A program made the translations under genes and the position numbers. Below are positions 10,645 to 19,011 of a stretch of DNA of 64,000 nt, piece after piece (within the stretch, counting starts at the first letter, position 1; the number at the start of each line of letters is the position of its first letter). The stretch comes from JAHFIW01 sp035495855 (GTDB lineage: Bacteria; Patescibacteriota; Patescibacteriia; SG8-24), in NCBI GenBank assembly GCA_035495855.1, contig DATJFD010000076.1, forward strand, positions 7,346 to 71,345, in the 5' to 3' direction. The notes below the pieces were generated by a model. That model saw only the letters and a list, made by a program, of their open reading frames with translations. It did not search any database and had not been told where the DNA came from.

Positions 10645-12138
10645 ATGCGGAAGAGCCATCACGTCGGAGCGCTCGTCGCCCTCATCGTCTTCGCGCCCCT
10701 GGTCGCGGCGGCTTTGCTGTTGTCGCCGGAGGCGGACGCGGCGCTCAAGAACCGCAACGCCAACACGCCCGCCGCCATCGAAGGGTTCCGTCCGACGCTG
10801 GCCATCAACATCCCGACCATCACGTTCTCGGGCATCCAGGTCGACTCGAACACCAATGGCCAGGAGGGTATCAGCGGTTACATCGACATCCCCTGGCTCG
10901 GCGAATACATGAAGGGCATCTATTCGTACGCCGTCGGCGTCGCCGTGGTGCTCGCGGGCGTCATGATGGTCATCGGCGGCTTCTATTACCTGACCGCGGG
11001 CGGCGATGCCTCGCGCGTACAGAAGGGTAAGCAGCGCATCGCCGACGCGGTCATCGGGCTGTTCCTCGTCTACGCCGCCTACACCATCCTCATCACGGTC
11101 AATCCGCAGCTGACGACCTTCGAATCGCTGCGGATCAAGCGGTTGCGGCAAAGCCCGTTCGAACTCATCGACGAAGCGCTGCGCACGACGCACGCCGATA
11201 CCGGCACCGAAAGCAGCTCTTCGGGTTCCACGGGCACGCCGCCCCCCTACACGCCGCCGCCGGGCGCCGTGGACGCGCCGAACAGCCCGCTGCCGCCGCC
11301 CAGCGGCCAGAATTACGTGCAGCTCTACGCCAGCTGTCCCCTCACGTCACTTCCCGACAAGCACGTGGTCCCCTGCCACGGCGCTTGGGGCGCGGGGGTG
11401 ACATGCGGGGACGAATCGCCCACGGGGCCTCGCGGCGTCGCTTTCCGGGACGGCATGCGCGCCCTCATCGCCAGCGAACCGGACATGCGCAGGAAGATCG
11501 CCATGGTGGCGGAGGCCGGCGTGAAATGCTTCTCGCACTACGGTTCCTGCGGCGCGACGGCGACGACCTGGGCCCGCATCGCCGGCGTCGGTCCCGATCA
11601 GCTCGGCCAGAACAGCCCCAGCGCCGGGCAGACGACGCTCTGGAACCACATCAACCATGAGACCCCCAGGGCGATCGCCCAGCAGCTCCTCGGCGTCGCC
11701 TGCGAGACCACCTGCTCAGGCTCGGCCTTCGCGACCGCATGCGGGGCGCGCTGCGATCCCGCCACGCCCGCCGCCACGGCGTCCGAGTGCGGAGGACACA
11801 CCCCCTGCAACACGGTCAAAAGGGACTGCGTGACCGGCGCCGCCGCGAGGGCCGCGGTGCGCGCCATGTTCGAAGGCCCCGGCGGCCCCGCCGGCTGGCC
11901 TGACTCCTGGACCACGGGCCTGGAGATCGGCGATCATGTCCACATCTACAACGGCAACAGCAGCTGCGGTTCTTCCCATGCCATGATCTTCCTCGGCTGG
12001 GCGAGCCCCGGACGCGCCAGGACCGCCAACGGGCAGTGGGCCGGTCCGCAATGGGAGGACACGAAGTGCTTCATGCGCTCATGCGGAAATTTCTCGATCG
12101 TCACGCGCATCTACAAACCCTCCTCGCTCGCGCATTGA
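10645..12138 (+). CDS. VirB2/TrbC-like membrane module fused to Cys/His (NlpC/P60-like) domain
   Basis: 497 residues from ATG 10645, 4 bp after the previous stop. Signal sequence, RPTLAINIPTITF motif, two transmembrane helices and the loop TAGGDASRVQKGKQRI repeat the cluster pattern. A Pro-rich linker (about 195-225) leads to a Cys-rich C-terminal domain. GSCGATATTWARIAG (near residue 300) and GSSHAMIFLGW (near 443) resemble the Cys and His motifs of NlpC/P60 or CHAP papain-like amidases, which cut peptidoglycan peptides. The domain also holds a cluster of cysteines near 355-395. The enzyme reading is inferred from the position of Cys and His and from the paralogues. Confidence 0.6.
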   Translation: MRKSHHVGALVALIVFAPLVAAALLLSPEADAALKNRNANTPAAIEGFRPTLAINIPTITFSGIQVDSNTNGQEGISGYIDIPWLGEYMKGIYSYAVGVAVVLAGVMMVIGGFYYLTAGGDASRVQKGKQRIADAVIGLFLVYAAYTILITVNPQLTTFESLRIKRLRQSPFELIDEALRTTHADTGTESSSSGSTGTPPPYTPPPGAVDAPNSPLPPPSGQNYVQLYASCPLTSLPDKHVVPCHGAWGAGVTCGDESPTGPRGVAFRDGMRALIASEPDMRRKIAMVAEAGVKCFSHYGSCGATATTWARIAGVGPDQLGQNSPSAGQTTLWNHINHETPRAIAQQLLGVACETTCSGSAFATACGARCDPATPAATASECGGHTPCNTVKRDCVTGAAARAAVRAMFEGPGGPAGWPDSWTTGLEIGDHVHIYNGNSSCGSSHAMIFLGWASPGRARTANGQWAGPQWEDTKCFMRSCGNFSIVTRIYKPSSLAH

Positions 12139-12151
12139 GCCGTCCCCGGAT

Positions 12152-13924
12152 ATGACCGTGCGGAGCCTTCTTCGCAGGATCCTTCCTTCGCTCGCCTTCC
12201 TGACGGCGGCCTTCCCGGCCTCGGCCCTGCAGGACAAACCCGTCCTCGCCATCGAGATACCGACGGTGCATCTTTCGAATCTCACGTCGGAGAGCGGTTC
12301 GTACGGCATCCCCTGGCTCGGCGAGTATGTCGCCGGCGTTTATTCTTACGCCGTCACGGTCGCCGCGGTCATCGCGGGCATCATGCTCGTGATCGCGGGC
12401 TTCCAGTACGTCACGGCGGGCGGCGACGCCTCGCGCGTCAGCAGGGCCAAGGACCGCATCAAGGACGCCGTCATCGGCCTGTTCCTCGTGTTCGGGGCTT
12501 ATACCGTCCTCGTCAATCTCAATCCCGAGCTCGTCTCCTTCAGGCCCATCGCGGTGCAGAAGGTCCTCGGCCATCAGATCGAAATGCAGAACCAGTTCGG
12601 CGGCGCCGATCCGGCGTCGTTCACGCGGGGTCCTGCTCCCGGGGTCGCCTCTCCGGAACAACCCGTGCAGACGGGCGCGACGTTCGACAGCGGCGGCAAT
12701 TCCAAGATCTCGCTCGACGCGACCCTTCCGCCGAACGTCGATCCGTACGGCAGCAACGTGGTCCGGGAACCCGTGCCGAACGTCCCGCAGGGAGGCGCGC
12801 AGGGCGGGAACGTGAACGCGGGCGAGGGCGGAGGGGCGGCCACGGGCAGCCAGAACGCGCCGCCGGCGACGCCCGGAAGGCTCGTCGACCTCTATGCCCA
12901 GGGGAACCCTTACGGCGTGCGCGTGCAGGGCGATGACACCAATTTCGCCAGCAAGATGAACAGCATCTGCGTGGACCGGATGAAGGGCGGCGGGAACCTC
13001 TCGAAAGAGGAGGTCATGCAGCGCGCCGCCGCCGTCGTACGGGTCTGGATCAACGAATCGATGCGGGGCGGTTCGGCGTACGTCCGCAACCCTTCGGGGA
13101 ACGGCAACGCGGTGCCGGACTGGGGCTTCGTCGTCGCCTCGAACGCCGGCGACCCCTGCCAGATCGCCGAGGCGTCGGCACGGGGCGCCGACCCGGCGAA
13201 GGTAGAGTCCTGCAAGGCCTGCATGAATCCCGTGCTGCAGTACCAGGTCAACACCACCGGCGCGTGGGGACACGATGCTGCCGTGCAAAAATACAACGAG
13301 ATGGGCTGCCCGGGGCTGAACTGCCCGGGCGTGCACGCCGCGCTGCAGCAGGCGTATTCGGTCTGCTATGCGAAGCCCGCCTTCGATGCGCACATCGTCG
13401 GCGGCGACTGCACCAATTGGCTGCTGTCCCTCACGCGCTGCGCGCTTGGCGCAAAGTTCGTCGGCACGGCGTTCACCGCTCCGCAGAAGGCCGACAAGAT
13501 CTGGACGAACGGGCCTCCCATCACCGTCGGCAAGAACAAGAAGGTCGTCAATCCGGGCCCGTGGCGCGACGCCATCCAGCCGCTCGGCGGTCCGCAGTTC
13601 ATGGATTTCTACCATGGCGGCAACGACAGCCTCTGCCATTCGTTCATGTACGTGGGCGGCATGGGCCTCAAGACGACCGCCGGCCAGGTCATCTACTGGA
13701 TCGAGATGGGCGGCGGCGGCGCCTTCGACACCGTCATCAGGCCCACGAACGCGCAGGAAGGGTTCCAGGCGGTGGCCAACGTGCCCGGTCACGGCGCCAG
13801 CATGGGCATCAAGCTGCATTTCATCCCTTCGATCTCCGCCATGGTCACCGGATGCTTCCTGGGCGACAAATCGAAGTTCTGGTACTACCGGACGATAGAC
13901 AAATACATGGCGACGCAGAAATAG
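12152..13924 (+). CDS. VirB2/TrbC-like membrane module fused to large Cys-containing extracellular domain
   Basis: 590 residues from ATG 12152. The N-terminal third follows the cluster pattern: signal sequence, KPVLAIEIPTVHL motif, helices at about 60-80 and 105-125, and loop TAGGDASRVSRAKDRI. A Gly/Asn/Pro linker (about 145-245) precedes a domain of about 340 residues. It contains VGGDCTNWLLSLTRC (near 417) and LCHSFMYVGGMGL (near 493), reminiscent of the Cys and His centres of NlpC/P60-type amidases, but overall similarity is weak. It is the last of the four fusions; radA follows after 41 bp without an obvious terminator. Confidence 0.55.
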   Translation: MTVRSLLRRILPSLAFLTAAFPASALQDKPVLAIEIPTVHLSNLTSESGSYGIPWLGEYVAGVYSYAVTVAAVIAGIMLVIAGFQYVTAGGDASRVSRAKDRIKDAVIGLFLVFGAYTVLVNLNPELVSFRPIAVQKVLGHQIEMQNQFGGADPASFTRGPAPGVASPEQPVQTGATFDSGGNSKISLDATLPPNVDPYGSNVVREPVPNVPQGGAQGGNVNAGEGGGAATGSQNAPPATPGRLVDLYAQGNPYGVRVQGDDTNFASKMNSICVDRMKGGGNLSKEEVMQRAAAVVRVWINESMRGGSAYVRNPSGNGNAVPDWGFVVASNAGDPCQIAEASARGADPAKVESCKACMNPVLQYQVNTTGAWGHDAAVQKYNEMGCPGLNCPGVHAALQQAYSVCYAKPAFDAHIVGGDCTNWLLSLTRCALGAKFVGTAFTAPQKADKIWTNGPPITVGKNKKVVNPGPWRDAIQPLGGPQFMDFYHGGNDSLCHSFMYVGGMGLKTTAGQVIYWIEMGGGGAFDTVIRPTNAQEGFQAVANVPGHGASMGIKLHFIPSISAMVTGCFLGDKSKFWYYRTIDKYMATQK

Positions 13925-13965
13925 GCATTGCGGCCATTCCTGCGCCGTGCCACAGTCCATGCGTT

Positions 13966-15339
13966 ATGAAGACCCCCGCGACCGTCTACACGTGCAGTGA
14001 ATGCGACGCCCAGAGCCCGAAGTGGACCGGCCAATGCCTCGAGTGCGGGGCCTGGGGCTCGATGGGCGCGGCGCCCGCCGCCCGACGCTCCCCCGCCGCC
14101 GCGGCAGCGCGCCCGGCCAAGACCCTCGCCTTCGGCGAGCTCGCTTCCGAGAAGGAGCGCCGCCTGCCGACCGGCATTGCCGAAGCCGACCGCGTGTTCG
14201 GCGGCGGCATCGTGCCCGGTTCGGTCACGCTCCTGGGCGGCGAGCCCGGCATCGGCAAATCGACGCTCGCCATGATCATCGCCTCGCGGCTCGCGGGCGG
14301 CGGCCGCAGGACGCTCTATTGCTCCGGCGAGGAATCGGCGAGCCAGGTGAAGATGCGCGCCGACCGGCTGGCGCTCGCGCAGCAGGGCCTGTTCTTCCTG
14401 AGCGAGACCGACGTGGCGACGCTCATCGCCACGCTCGAGGCCGAGAAGCCGGCGTTCGCGGTCATCGACTCCGTGCAGATGCTCCGCTCCGACGACATTC
14501 CGGCCGAGGCCGGCGCCGTCGGCCAGGTGCGCGCGGCCGCGGCGCGGCTCGTGGGCTTCGCCAAGGCCTCCGGCATCCCGGTTCTGCTCATCGGCCACGT
14601 CACCAAGGACGGCATGGTCGCGGGCCCCAAGACCCTCGAGCATCTCGTGGACACCGTGCTGTCCTTCGAAGGCGAGCGCACGCATCCGCTCCGGACGCTG
14701 CGCGCCCTCAAGAACCGCTTCGGCTCCACCGACGAGACCGGCATCTTCGAGATGCGGGACGAGGGACTGGCAGAGATCAAGAACCCGTCCGCGTACCTCC
14801 TCGAGGCGCGCCAGGAAGGCGTTCCGGGCTCGGCGGTGTCGTGCATCATGGAAGGCAGCCGGCCGGTGCTCGTGGAAGTGCAGGCGCTCGTCCAGAAGTC
14901 CCCCTTTGGCTATCCGGCGCGGAAGTCCTCGGGCATCGACCAGTCGCGCATCGACATGCTGCTCGCGGTCCTCGCGCGGCGCGCGGGGCTCGACTTCGGC
15001 CAGCACGACGTCTTCGTGAACGTGGTCGGCGGGCTCAAGATCAAGGAACCCGCGGCCGACCTGGCCGTGGCGCTGGCGCTCGCGTCCGCCCTGCGGCACG
15101 CGCCGCTCCCTCCGCGCTTCGCCGCCTGGGGCGAGATCGGGCTCGGCGGCGAGCTCCGCCCCGCTCCCGGCCATGACCGCCGCGCCGCCGAAGCCGCGGC
15201 GCTCGGCATCGTCCGCGCCGCCGCGCCGGTCCCCCGCTCCGCGGGCAAGAAAGCGGCCGGCATCACCATCATCGACGTCAGGAACGTGAAAGACGCCGTC
15301 GCCGCGGCGCAAGCCCCCGCTCCGCGACAGGTCGCCTGA
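13966..15339 (+). CDS. radA: DNA repair protein RadA
   Basis: 457 residues from ATG 13966. An N-terminal C4 zinc finger (CSEC...CLEC) is followed by a RecA-like ATPase with Walker A GGEPGIGKST at about 92-101, the RadA-specific KNRFG motif at about 249-253 (LKNRFGSTDETG) and a C-terminal Lon-protease-like domain. RadA promotes branch migration during homologous recombination and acts in recombination of internalised DNA. It follows the VirB2-like cluster on the same strand and is closed by a strong terminator. Confidence 0.95.
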   Translation: MKTPATVYTCSECDAQSPKWTGQCLECGAWGSMGAAPAARRSPAAAAARPAKTLAFGELASEKERRLPTGIAEADRVFGGGIVPGSVTLLGGEPGIGKSTLAMIIASRLAGGGRRTLYCSGEESASQVKMRADRLALAQQGLFFLSETDVATLIATLEAEKPAFAVIDSVQMLRSDDIPAEAGAVGQVRAAAARLVGFAKASGIPVLLIGHVTKDGMVAGPKTLEHLVDTVLSFEGERTHPLRTLRALKNRFGSTDETGIFEMRDEGLAEIKNPSAYLLEARQEGVPGSAVSCIMEGSRPVLVEVQALVQKSPFGYPARKSSGIDQSRIDMLLAVLARRAGLDFGQHDVFVNVVGGLKIKEPAADLAVALALASALRHAPLPPRFAAWGEIGLGGELRPAPGHDRRAAEAAALGIVRAAAPVPRSAGKKAAGITIIDVRNVKDAVAAAQAPAPRQVA

Positions 15340-15364
15340 ACGGAACATATAGAGTAAAAGAAAG

Positions 15365-15400
15365 ACCGGCCGAGAAGCATCTCGGCCGGTTTCGTTTTTC
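15365..15400 (+). terminator. Rho-independent terminator after radA
   Basis: An 11-bp stem ACCGGCCGAGA/TCTCGGCCGGT with an AGCA loop is followed by TTCGTTTTTC. It lies between convergent genes. Confidence 0.88.
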
Positions 15401-15416
15401 ACGCGATGGTGCGCGA

Positions 15417-15833
15417 TCAGGCGCGGGAACGGCGGGACTTGCCGTTGGGCGCGGGCGGAGAGGACCGCTCGTCCTCTCCCGCGTCGATGTCGACGTTCAG
15501 CTTGGCGCCGATCTCGTTCGCGACCGCGGTCACCGCGCCCTTCTTGCGCGGATCGTCGAGGCCGTCGCGGTACTTCCTGAGCACCGTCCCCACCAGCTTC
15601 CCGAAGTCGCGGGTCGAGACGACCTTGGCGAACTTGATCTCGAAGGCCCTGGCCTCGAAGTTCGCGCCGCGGGAGAGGAGGAAGGCGGAACAGAGGTTCC
15701 GGGCCGCCGCATAGGCGTGCTTGTCGCGCCTGACGCAGCTGTCATGCGCGGCCTGGCCGGCGTGTTCGATGCGGTCGCTCGCGGCGGGGGCGACGAGAAT
15801 GTGGCAGAAAGGGCAGTAATCGTTCCTGTTCAT
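15417..15833 (-). CDS. Small protein with N-terminal CxxC zinc-finger-like motif
   Basis: 138 residues of unknown function from the ATG at 15833, preceded by a good AGGAG site 7 nt upstream. The N-terminus MNRNDYCPFCHILVAP has a CPFC pair, with a further Cys in HDSCVRRDKHAY, consistent with a small metal site. The middle is helical and basic; the tail is charged and disordered (GEDERSSPPAPNGKSRRSRA). It is a monocistronic gene convergent with radA. The basic character suggests nucleic-acid contact, which is only a guess. Confidence 0.6.
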   Translation of the reverse strand: MNRNDYCPFCHILVAPAASDRIEHAGQAAHDSCVRRDKHAYAAARNLCSAFLLSRGANFEARAFEIKFAKVVSTRDFGKLVGTVLRKYRDGLDDPRKKGAVTAVANEIGAKLNVDIDAGEDERSSPPAPNGKSRRSRA

Positions 15834-15924
15834 GCGTTGGCTCCTGTATCGGTGGTCGAAGGGACGGATCCCGGATATTCGGCCGAAGTTGGCCCTTTTC
15901 CGGCTTGTGCGACTGCACAAGGCC

Positions 15925-15956
15925 GCACCTTATCACGGGCGCGGTTCCGGGTCAAC
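15925..15956 (-). promoter_or_regulatory. Candidate promoter for the CPFC protein gene
   Basis: On the minus strand TTGACC is followed after about 16 bp by ATAAGG, roughly 90 nt before the start codon at 15833. The -35 is good, the -10 modest. Confidence 0.4.
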
Positions 15957-15965
15957 GGGACGTTT

Positions 15966-16041
15966 TTTGCGTTTTCCGTTTTCCGTTTACCGTTTTCAGC
16001 GCGGTCCGAAAACCAAAAACGGTAAACGGAAAACGGAAAAC
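15966..16041. repeat. Inverted heptad tandem repeat, unit GTTTTCC (site R3)
   Basis: Left arm about 15970-16000 is GTTTTCC/GTTTACC at 7-bp spacing; right arm about 16006-16041 is the complementary GGTAAAC/GGAAAAC series. It ends directly at the recG stop codon (16042-16044), so it forms the 3' end of the recG message. Confidence 0.8.
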
Positions 16042-18135
16042 CTACTCCAAATGCGCGTCCTCGATCTCCGCCGCCAGAAAGGCCCGGAGCGCGGGGTGGC
16101 GGGCGAGGTCGGGATCGCCGTCGAGCAGCGTCGCGGCGGCGTCCCTGGCCGCGGCGATGAGGTCGAGGTCGGCGAGCGAGGCCATCGCCAGCGCCGGCCG
16201 TCCCGACTGGGCGACGCCGAGCAGGTCGCCGGGGCCGCGCAGCTCGAGGTCCTTTTCGGCCAATGCGAAGCCGTCGGCGTGGGTCGTCATCGCAGAAAGG
16301 CGCTCGTCGACGGCAGGCGACGGCGCGCTCGGCAGCAGGAAGCAGACCGAACGGTGCGCTCCGCGCCCGACGCGGCCGCGGAACTGGTGCAGCTGCGACA
16401 GGCCGAAACGCTCCGCTCCTTCGATGCACATGACGGTGGCGTTGGGCACGTCGACGCCCACTTCGACGACCGAGGTCGAGACGAGCACGGAGACCTTGCC
16501 GTCGACGAGGTCGGCCATGACCCGCTCCTTCTCGTCGGCGGGCATCTTGCCGTGCAGCATGGCCATGGCGATGCCGGGGAACTCGTCCTTGCGCAGGCGC
16601 TCGTACGCCTCCGCGACCGATTCGACGCCGAGCGTGTCGGACGGGTCGATGAGCGGGCAGATGACGAACGCCTGGCGGCCGGCGGCGACCTCCTCACGGA
16701 TGCGGGCGTAGGCCTGCGCTTTGGCGCGCGGACCGAGCACGAAGGTCGCGATCTCCTGCCGGCCCTTCGGCTTCTCGCGCAGGATGGAAAGGTCGAGGTC
16801 GCCGAACGCGGTCAGCGCGAGGGAACGCGGGATGGGCGTCGCGGTCATGGACAGGAGATGCGGCTCGACGCCGGGAATGCCGCTCTTGGTGCACAGCAGC
16901 TGGCGCGTGCGCACGCCGAAGCGGTGCTGCTCGTCGATGGCCGCGAAGGCGAGCGACGAGAAACGCAATTTCTCCTCGACGAGCGCGTGCGTGCCGATGA
17001 CCGCCGCGACCTCGCCGGCGGCGATGGCGCCGCGCAGCGCCTCGATCTCCTTCTTGGCGGCGCACTCGATCTCCTTGCCGTCCGCGGCGCTGCGCCGGTA
17101 GTTGTTGGTCCAGAGCGCGATGCCGATCCCCTGGCCGGCGAAGAAGCGCTTGAAGGTCTCGAAATGCTGGCGGGCGAGGATCTCCGTCGGGGCCATGAGC
17201 GCGGACTGGAAACCCGCCTTGGCCGCGTTGACCATGGCGACCGCGGCGACCGCCGTCTTGCCGCTGCCGACGTCGCCGTCGAGCAGGCGGTGCATCGGCG
17301 AATCCTTGGCCATGTCCTTGAGCGCCGCCCAGGCCGCCTTGCGCTGGTCGTCGGTGAGCGTGAAGGGCAGCGAACGGACGAACGCCTTGGTCCCCTCTTC
17401 GTCGAACGGCACGCGCACGGCGCGCTTGGCCCCGCGCAGCCGCTTGGTGCGACCGATGGACAGCTGCAGCGCCAGGACCTCGTCGAAAGCGAGGCGTCGG
17501 CGCGCGGCGTCGCGTTCCTCGAGGGTTTCGGGGAAATGCGCCCCGCGGACCGCCTCGGCCTTGCCAACGAGGCCGTTGGCCTTGCGGAGCGCCGGCGGGA
17601 GCGGATCGCTGATGGCGCCGATCGCTTCCTTGCAGGCGGCCGCGAGCTTGCGCATGGCGAACTGGCTGAGGCCGCCGACGAGCGGATAGACCGGCATGAG
17701 AGGCCGGACGAGGCCGTTGCCGCCGCCGATCGGCTCGTACAGCGGGTTCGCCAGCCGCACGCCGAACTTGGTCTTCACCGCCTTGCCGGCGAAACGGAAC
17801 TCGGCCCCGGGCTTCAGCGACTGCGCCAGGTACGGCTGATTGAACCAGATGGCGACCATCTCGCCGCTGTCGTCCTCGATGGCGGCCTCGGTGATGGTCA
17901 GGCGTCGCCGGAAGCTCTTGCGGTTGCGCGCGGACACGATCCTGGCCGCGACCGTGACCTGGCTGCCCGGCTTCACGGACGCGAGCGGCAGATGCGAGGT
18001 GAAGTCCTCGTAGCGGTTGGGGTAGCAGGCCAGCAGGTCGCCGACCGTGGCGACGCCCGCGGCGCGCAACGCCGAAGCCTGGCGTTTCAGGACGCCCTTG
18101 AGCTCGGCGATCGGGGTGGCGAGGTTCGGAGCCAT
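16042..18135 (-). CDS. recG: ATP-dependent DNA helicase RecG
   Basis: 697 residues from the ATG at 18135. The N-terminal wedge/OB domain includes VGDLLACYPNRYEDFT. The helicase core has Walker A DGDVGSGKTAVA near residue 281, the DEQHRFG motif near 400 (DExH type) and the C-terminal motifs VSTSVVEVGVDVPNATVM and HQFRGRVGR. RecG reverses stalled forks and moves Holliday junctions. All core motifs are intact. It is flanked by a heptad repeat at each end and is followed by a short unknown gene on the same strand. Confidence 0.95.
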   Translation of the reverse strand: MAPNLATPIAELKGVLKRQASALRAAGVATVGDLLACYPNRYEDFTSHLPLASVKPGSQVTVAARIVSARNRKSFRRRLTITEAAIEDDSGEMVAIWFNQPYLAQSLKPGAEFRFAGKAVKTKFGVRLANPLYEPIGGGNGLVRPLMPVYPLVGGLSQFAMRKLAAACKEAIGAISDPLPPALRKANGLVGKAEAVRGAHFPETLEERDAARRRLAFDEVLALQLSIGRTKRLRGAKRAVRVPFDEEGTKAFVRSLPFTLTDDQRKAAWAALKDMAKDSPMHRLLDGDVGSGKTAVAAVAMVNAAKAGFQSALMAPTEILARQHFETFKRFFAGQGIGIALWTNNYRRSAADGKEIECAAKKEIEALRGAIAAGEVAAVIGTHALVEEKLRFSSLAFAAIDEQHRFGVRTRQLLCTKSGIPGVEPHLLSMTATPIPRSLALTAFGDLDLSILREKPKGRQEIATFVLGPRAKAQAYARIREEVAAGRQAFVICPLIDPSDTLGVESVAEAYERLRKDEFPGIAMAMLHGKMPADEKERVMADLVDGKVSVLVSTSVVEVGVDVPNATVMCIEGAERFGLSQLHQFRGRVGRGAHRSVCFLLPSAPSPAVDERLSAMTTHADGFALAEKDLELRGPGDLLGVAQSGRPALAMASLADLDLIAAARDAAATLLDGDPDLARHPALRAFLAAEIEDAHLE

Positions 18136-18136
18136 C

Positions 18137-18206
18137 AAAAAAGTGGAAAAGCGGGAAAGCGCGAGAGCGGGTGGCCGCTCTACCGCTCTTCCACTTTTCC
18201 ACTTTG
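18137..18206. repeat. Inverted tandem repeat, 8-bp unit GTGGAAAA (site R4)
   Basis: Left arm 18141-18171 (GTGGAAAA/GCGGGAAA units) and right arm 18175-18205 (CCGCTCTT/CCACTTTT units) are near-complementary and separated by only a few bases, giving a long hairpin between tRNA-Arg and recG. The period is 8 bp rather than 7. Confidence 0.8.
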
Positions 18207-18218
18207 TCGCTTTTTTTG

Positions 18219-18295
18219 TGGTGCGTCCGAGACGATTCGAACGTCTGACCTCAGCCTTCGCAGGGCTGCGCTCTATCCAACTGAGCTACGGACGC
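18219..18295 (-). tRNA. tRNA-Arg (anticodon GCG)
   Basis: A full cloverleaf on the minus strand: acceptor GCGTCCG/CGGACGC, D-arm GCTC/GAGC, anticodon stem CAGCC/GGCTG with loop CTGCGAA, T-arm AGACG/CGTCT with TTCGAAT, and an encoded CCA at 18221-18219. The anticodon is GCG. Most bacteria read CGU/CGC with an ACG anticodon edited to inosine, so GCG is unusual. Confidence 0.92.
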
Positions 18296-18332
18296 ATGGG
18301 TTGTGACGGGGACGAGGCGCCCCGCGCCCGCG

Positions 18333-18860
18333 TCAGATCTTCAGCACCCTCCCGATGAAATCCGAGAACGGTTCGTCGTCCTCGTTGAAATCCTCGCGCA
18401 CGAAGTTGGCGAGGACCTGGCGCACCTGGTTCGGGTTCATGGACCCCATGTCCACGGTGACGCGCGGACGCAGGGTGTTCTTGAACTCGAAATAGAGAGC
18501 GCGGACCGCGGGCGGTTCGTAGATGAACCAGAAACGGCTGATGTCCCGGTACATGTAGAACGCGTTCCCGATGCGGATGCCCGTATCGGTGATCGCGAAC
18601 CTGATCTGCTTCGGCTCGGACACGGACGCGAGGTACGTGACGAGCGCGAACATGATGATGATCAGCGCGAAGAGAAAATTAGCAGAGACCACCGAGTAAA
18701 TCAAGAGCCCTCCTCCCAGGAGCCCCATGGTGACGTACCAGGCCCTGCCCCGCTCGTATTTGGGGTATTCCAGGATGTTCCAGGCGACGTATTCGTTCGA
18801 ATAATCGCCGACGGGGACCTCGTCCTCGAGGTCCAATTGTTCGATCATGGCGTCCGCCAT
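18333..18860 (-). CDS. Two-helix membrane protein, PH-like fold possible
   Basis: 175 residues from the ATG at 18860 (a second in-frame ATG at 18848 is possible). After an acidic start, ILEYPKYERGRAWY precedes two transmembrane helices (about 45-65 and 70-90, LLGGGLLIYSVVSANFLFALIIIMFALVTYL). The soluble C-terminus, with RFAITDTGIRIGNAFYMYRDISRFWFIYEP, is strand-rich and resembles bacterial PH-like membrane proteins. Function unknown; the fold call is inference. It is divergent from the gene at 19012. Confidence 0.6.
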   Translation of the reverse strand: MADAMIEQLDLEDEVPVGDYSNEYVAWNILEYPKYERGRAWYVTMGLLGGGLLIYSVVSANFLFALIIIMFALVTYLASVSEPKQIRFAITDTGIRIGNAFYMYRDISRFWFIYEPPAVRALYFEFKNTLRPRVTVDMGSMNPNQVRQVLANFVREDFNEDDEPFSDFIGRVLKI

Positions 18861-18890
18861 AAGGCTGGCTTGAGGGGTTCTCTCCCCCTC

Positions 18891-18896
18891 TTTATA
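18891..18896 (-). promoter_or_regulatory. -10 element for the two-helix membrane protein gene
   Basis: Minus-strand TATAAA lies about 30 nt upstream of the start at 18860. The expected -35 is weak. Confidence 0.4.
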
Positions 18897-18945
18897 CACG
18901 GAAAACGCCGTGCGCGCCAGTTGTCCGGATAAGGCGGAAAGAGCG

Positions 18946-18974
18946 TTGACAAAGCCAATTCCGCGTGCTAAAGC
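18946..18974 (+). promoter_or_regulatory. Promoter for the gene at 19012
   Basis: Perfect TTGACA at 18946-18951, a 17-bp spacer and TAAAGC at 18969-18974 preceded by TGC (extended -10). It is followed by a strong GGAGG ribosome-binding site at 19001-19005. Confidence 0.7.
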
Positions 18975-19011
18975 TACCCGTTCCTTTCCGCTCTTTTTCC
19001 GGAGGTGCCAT

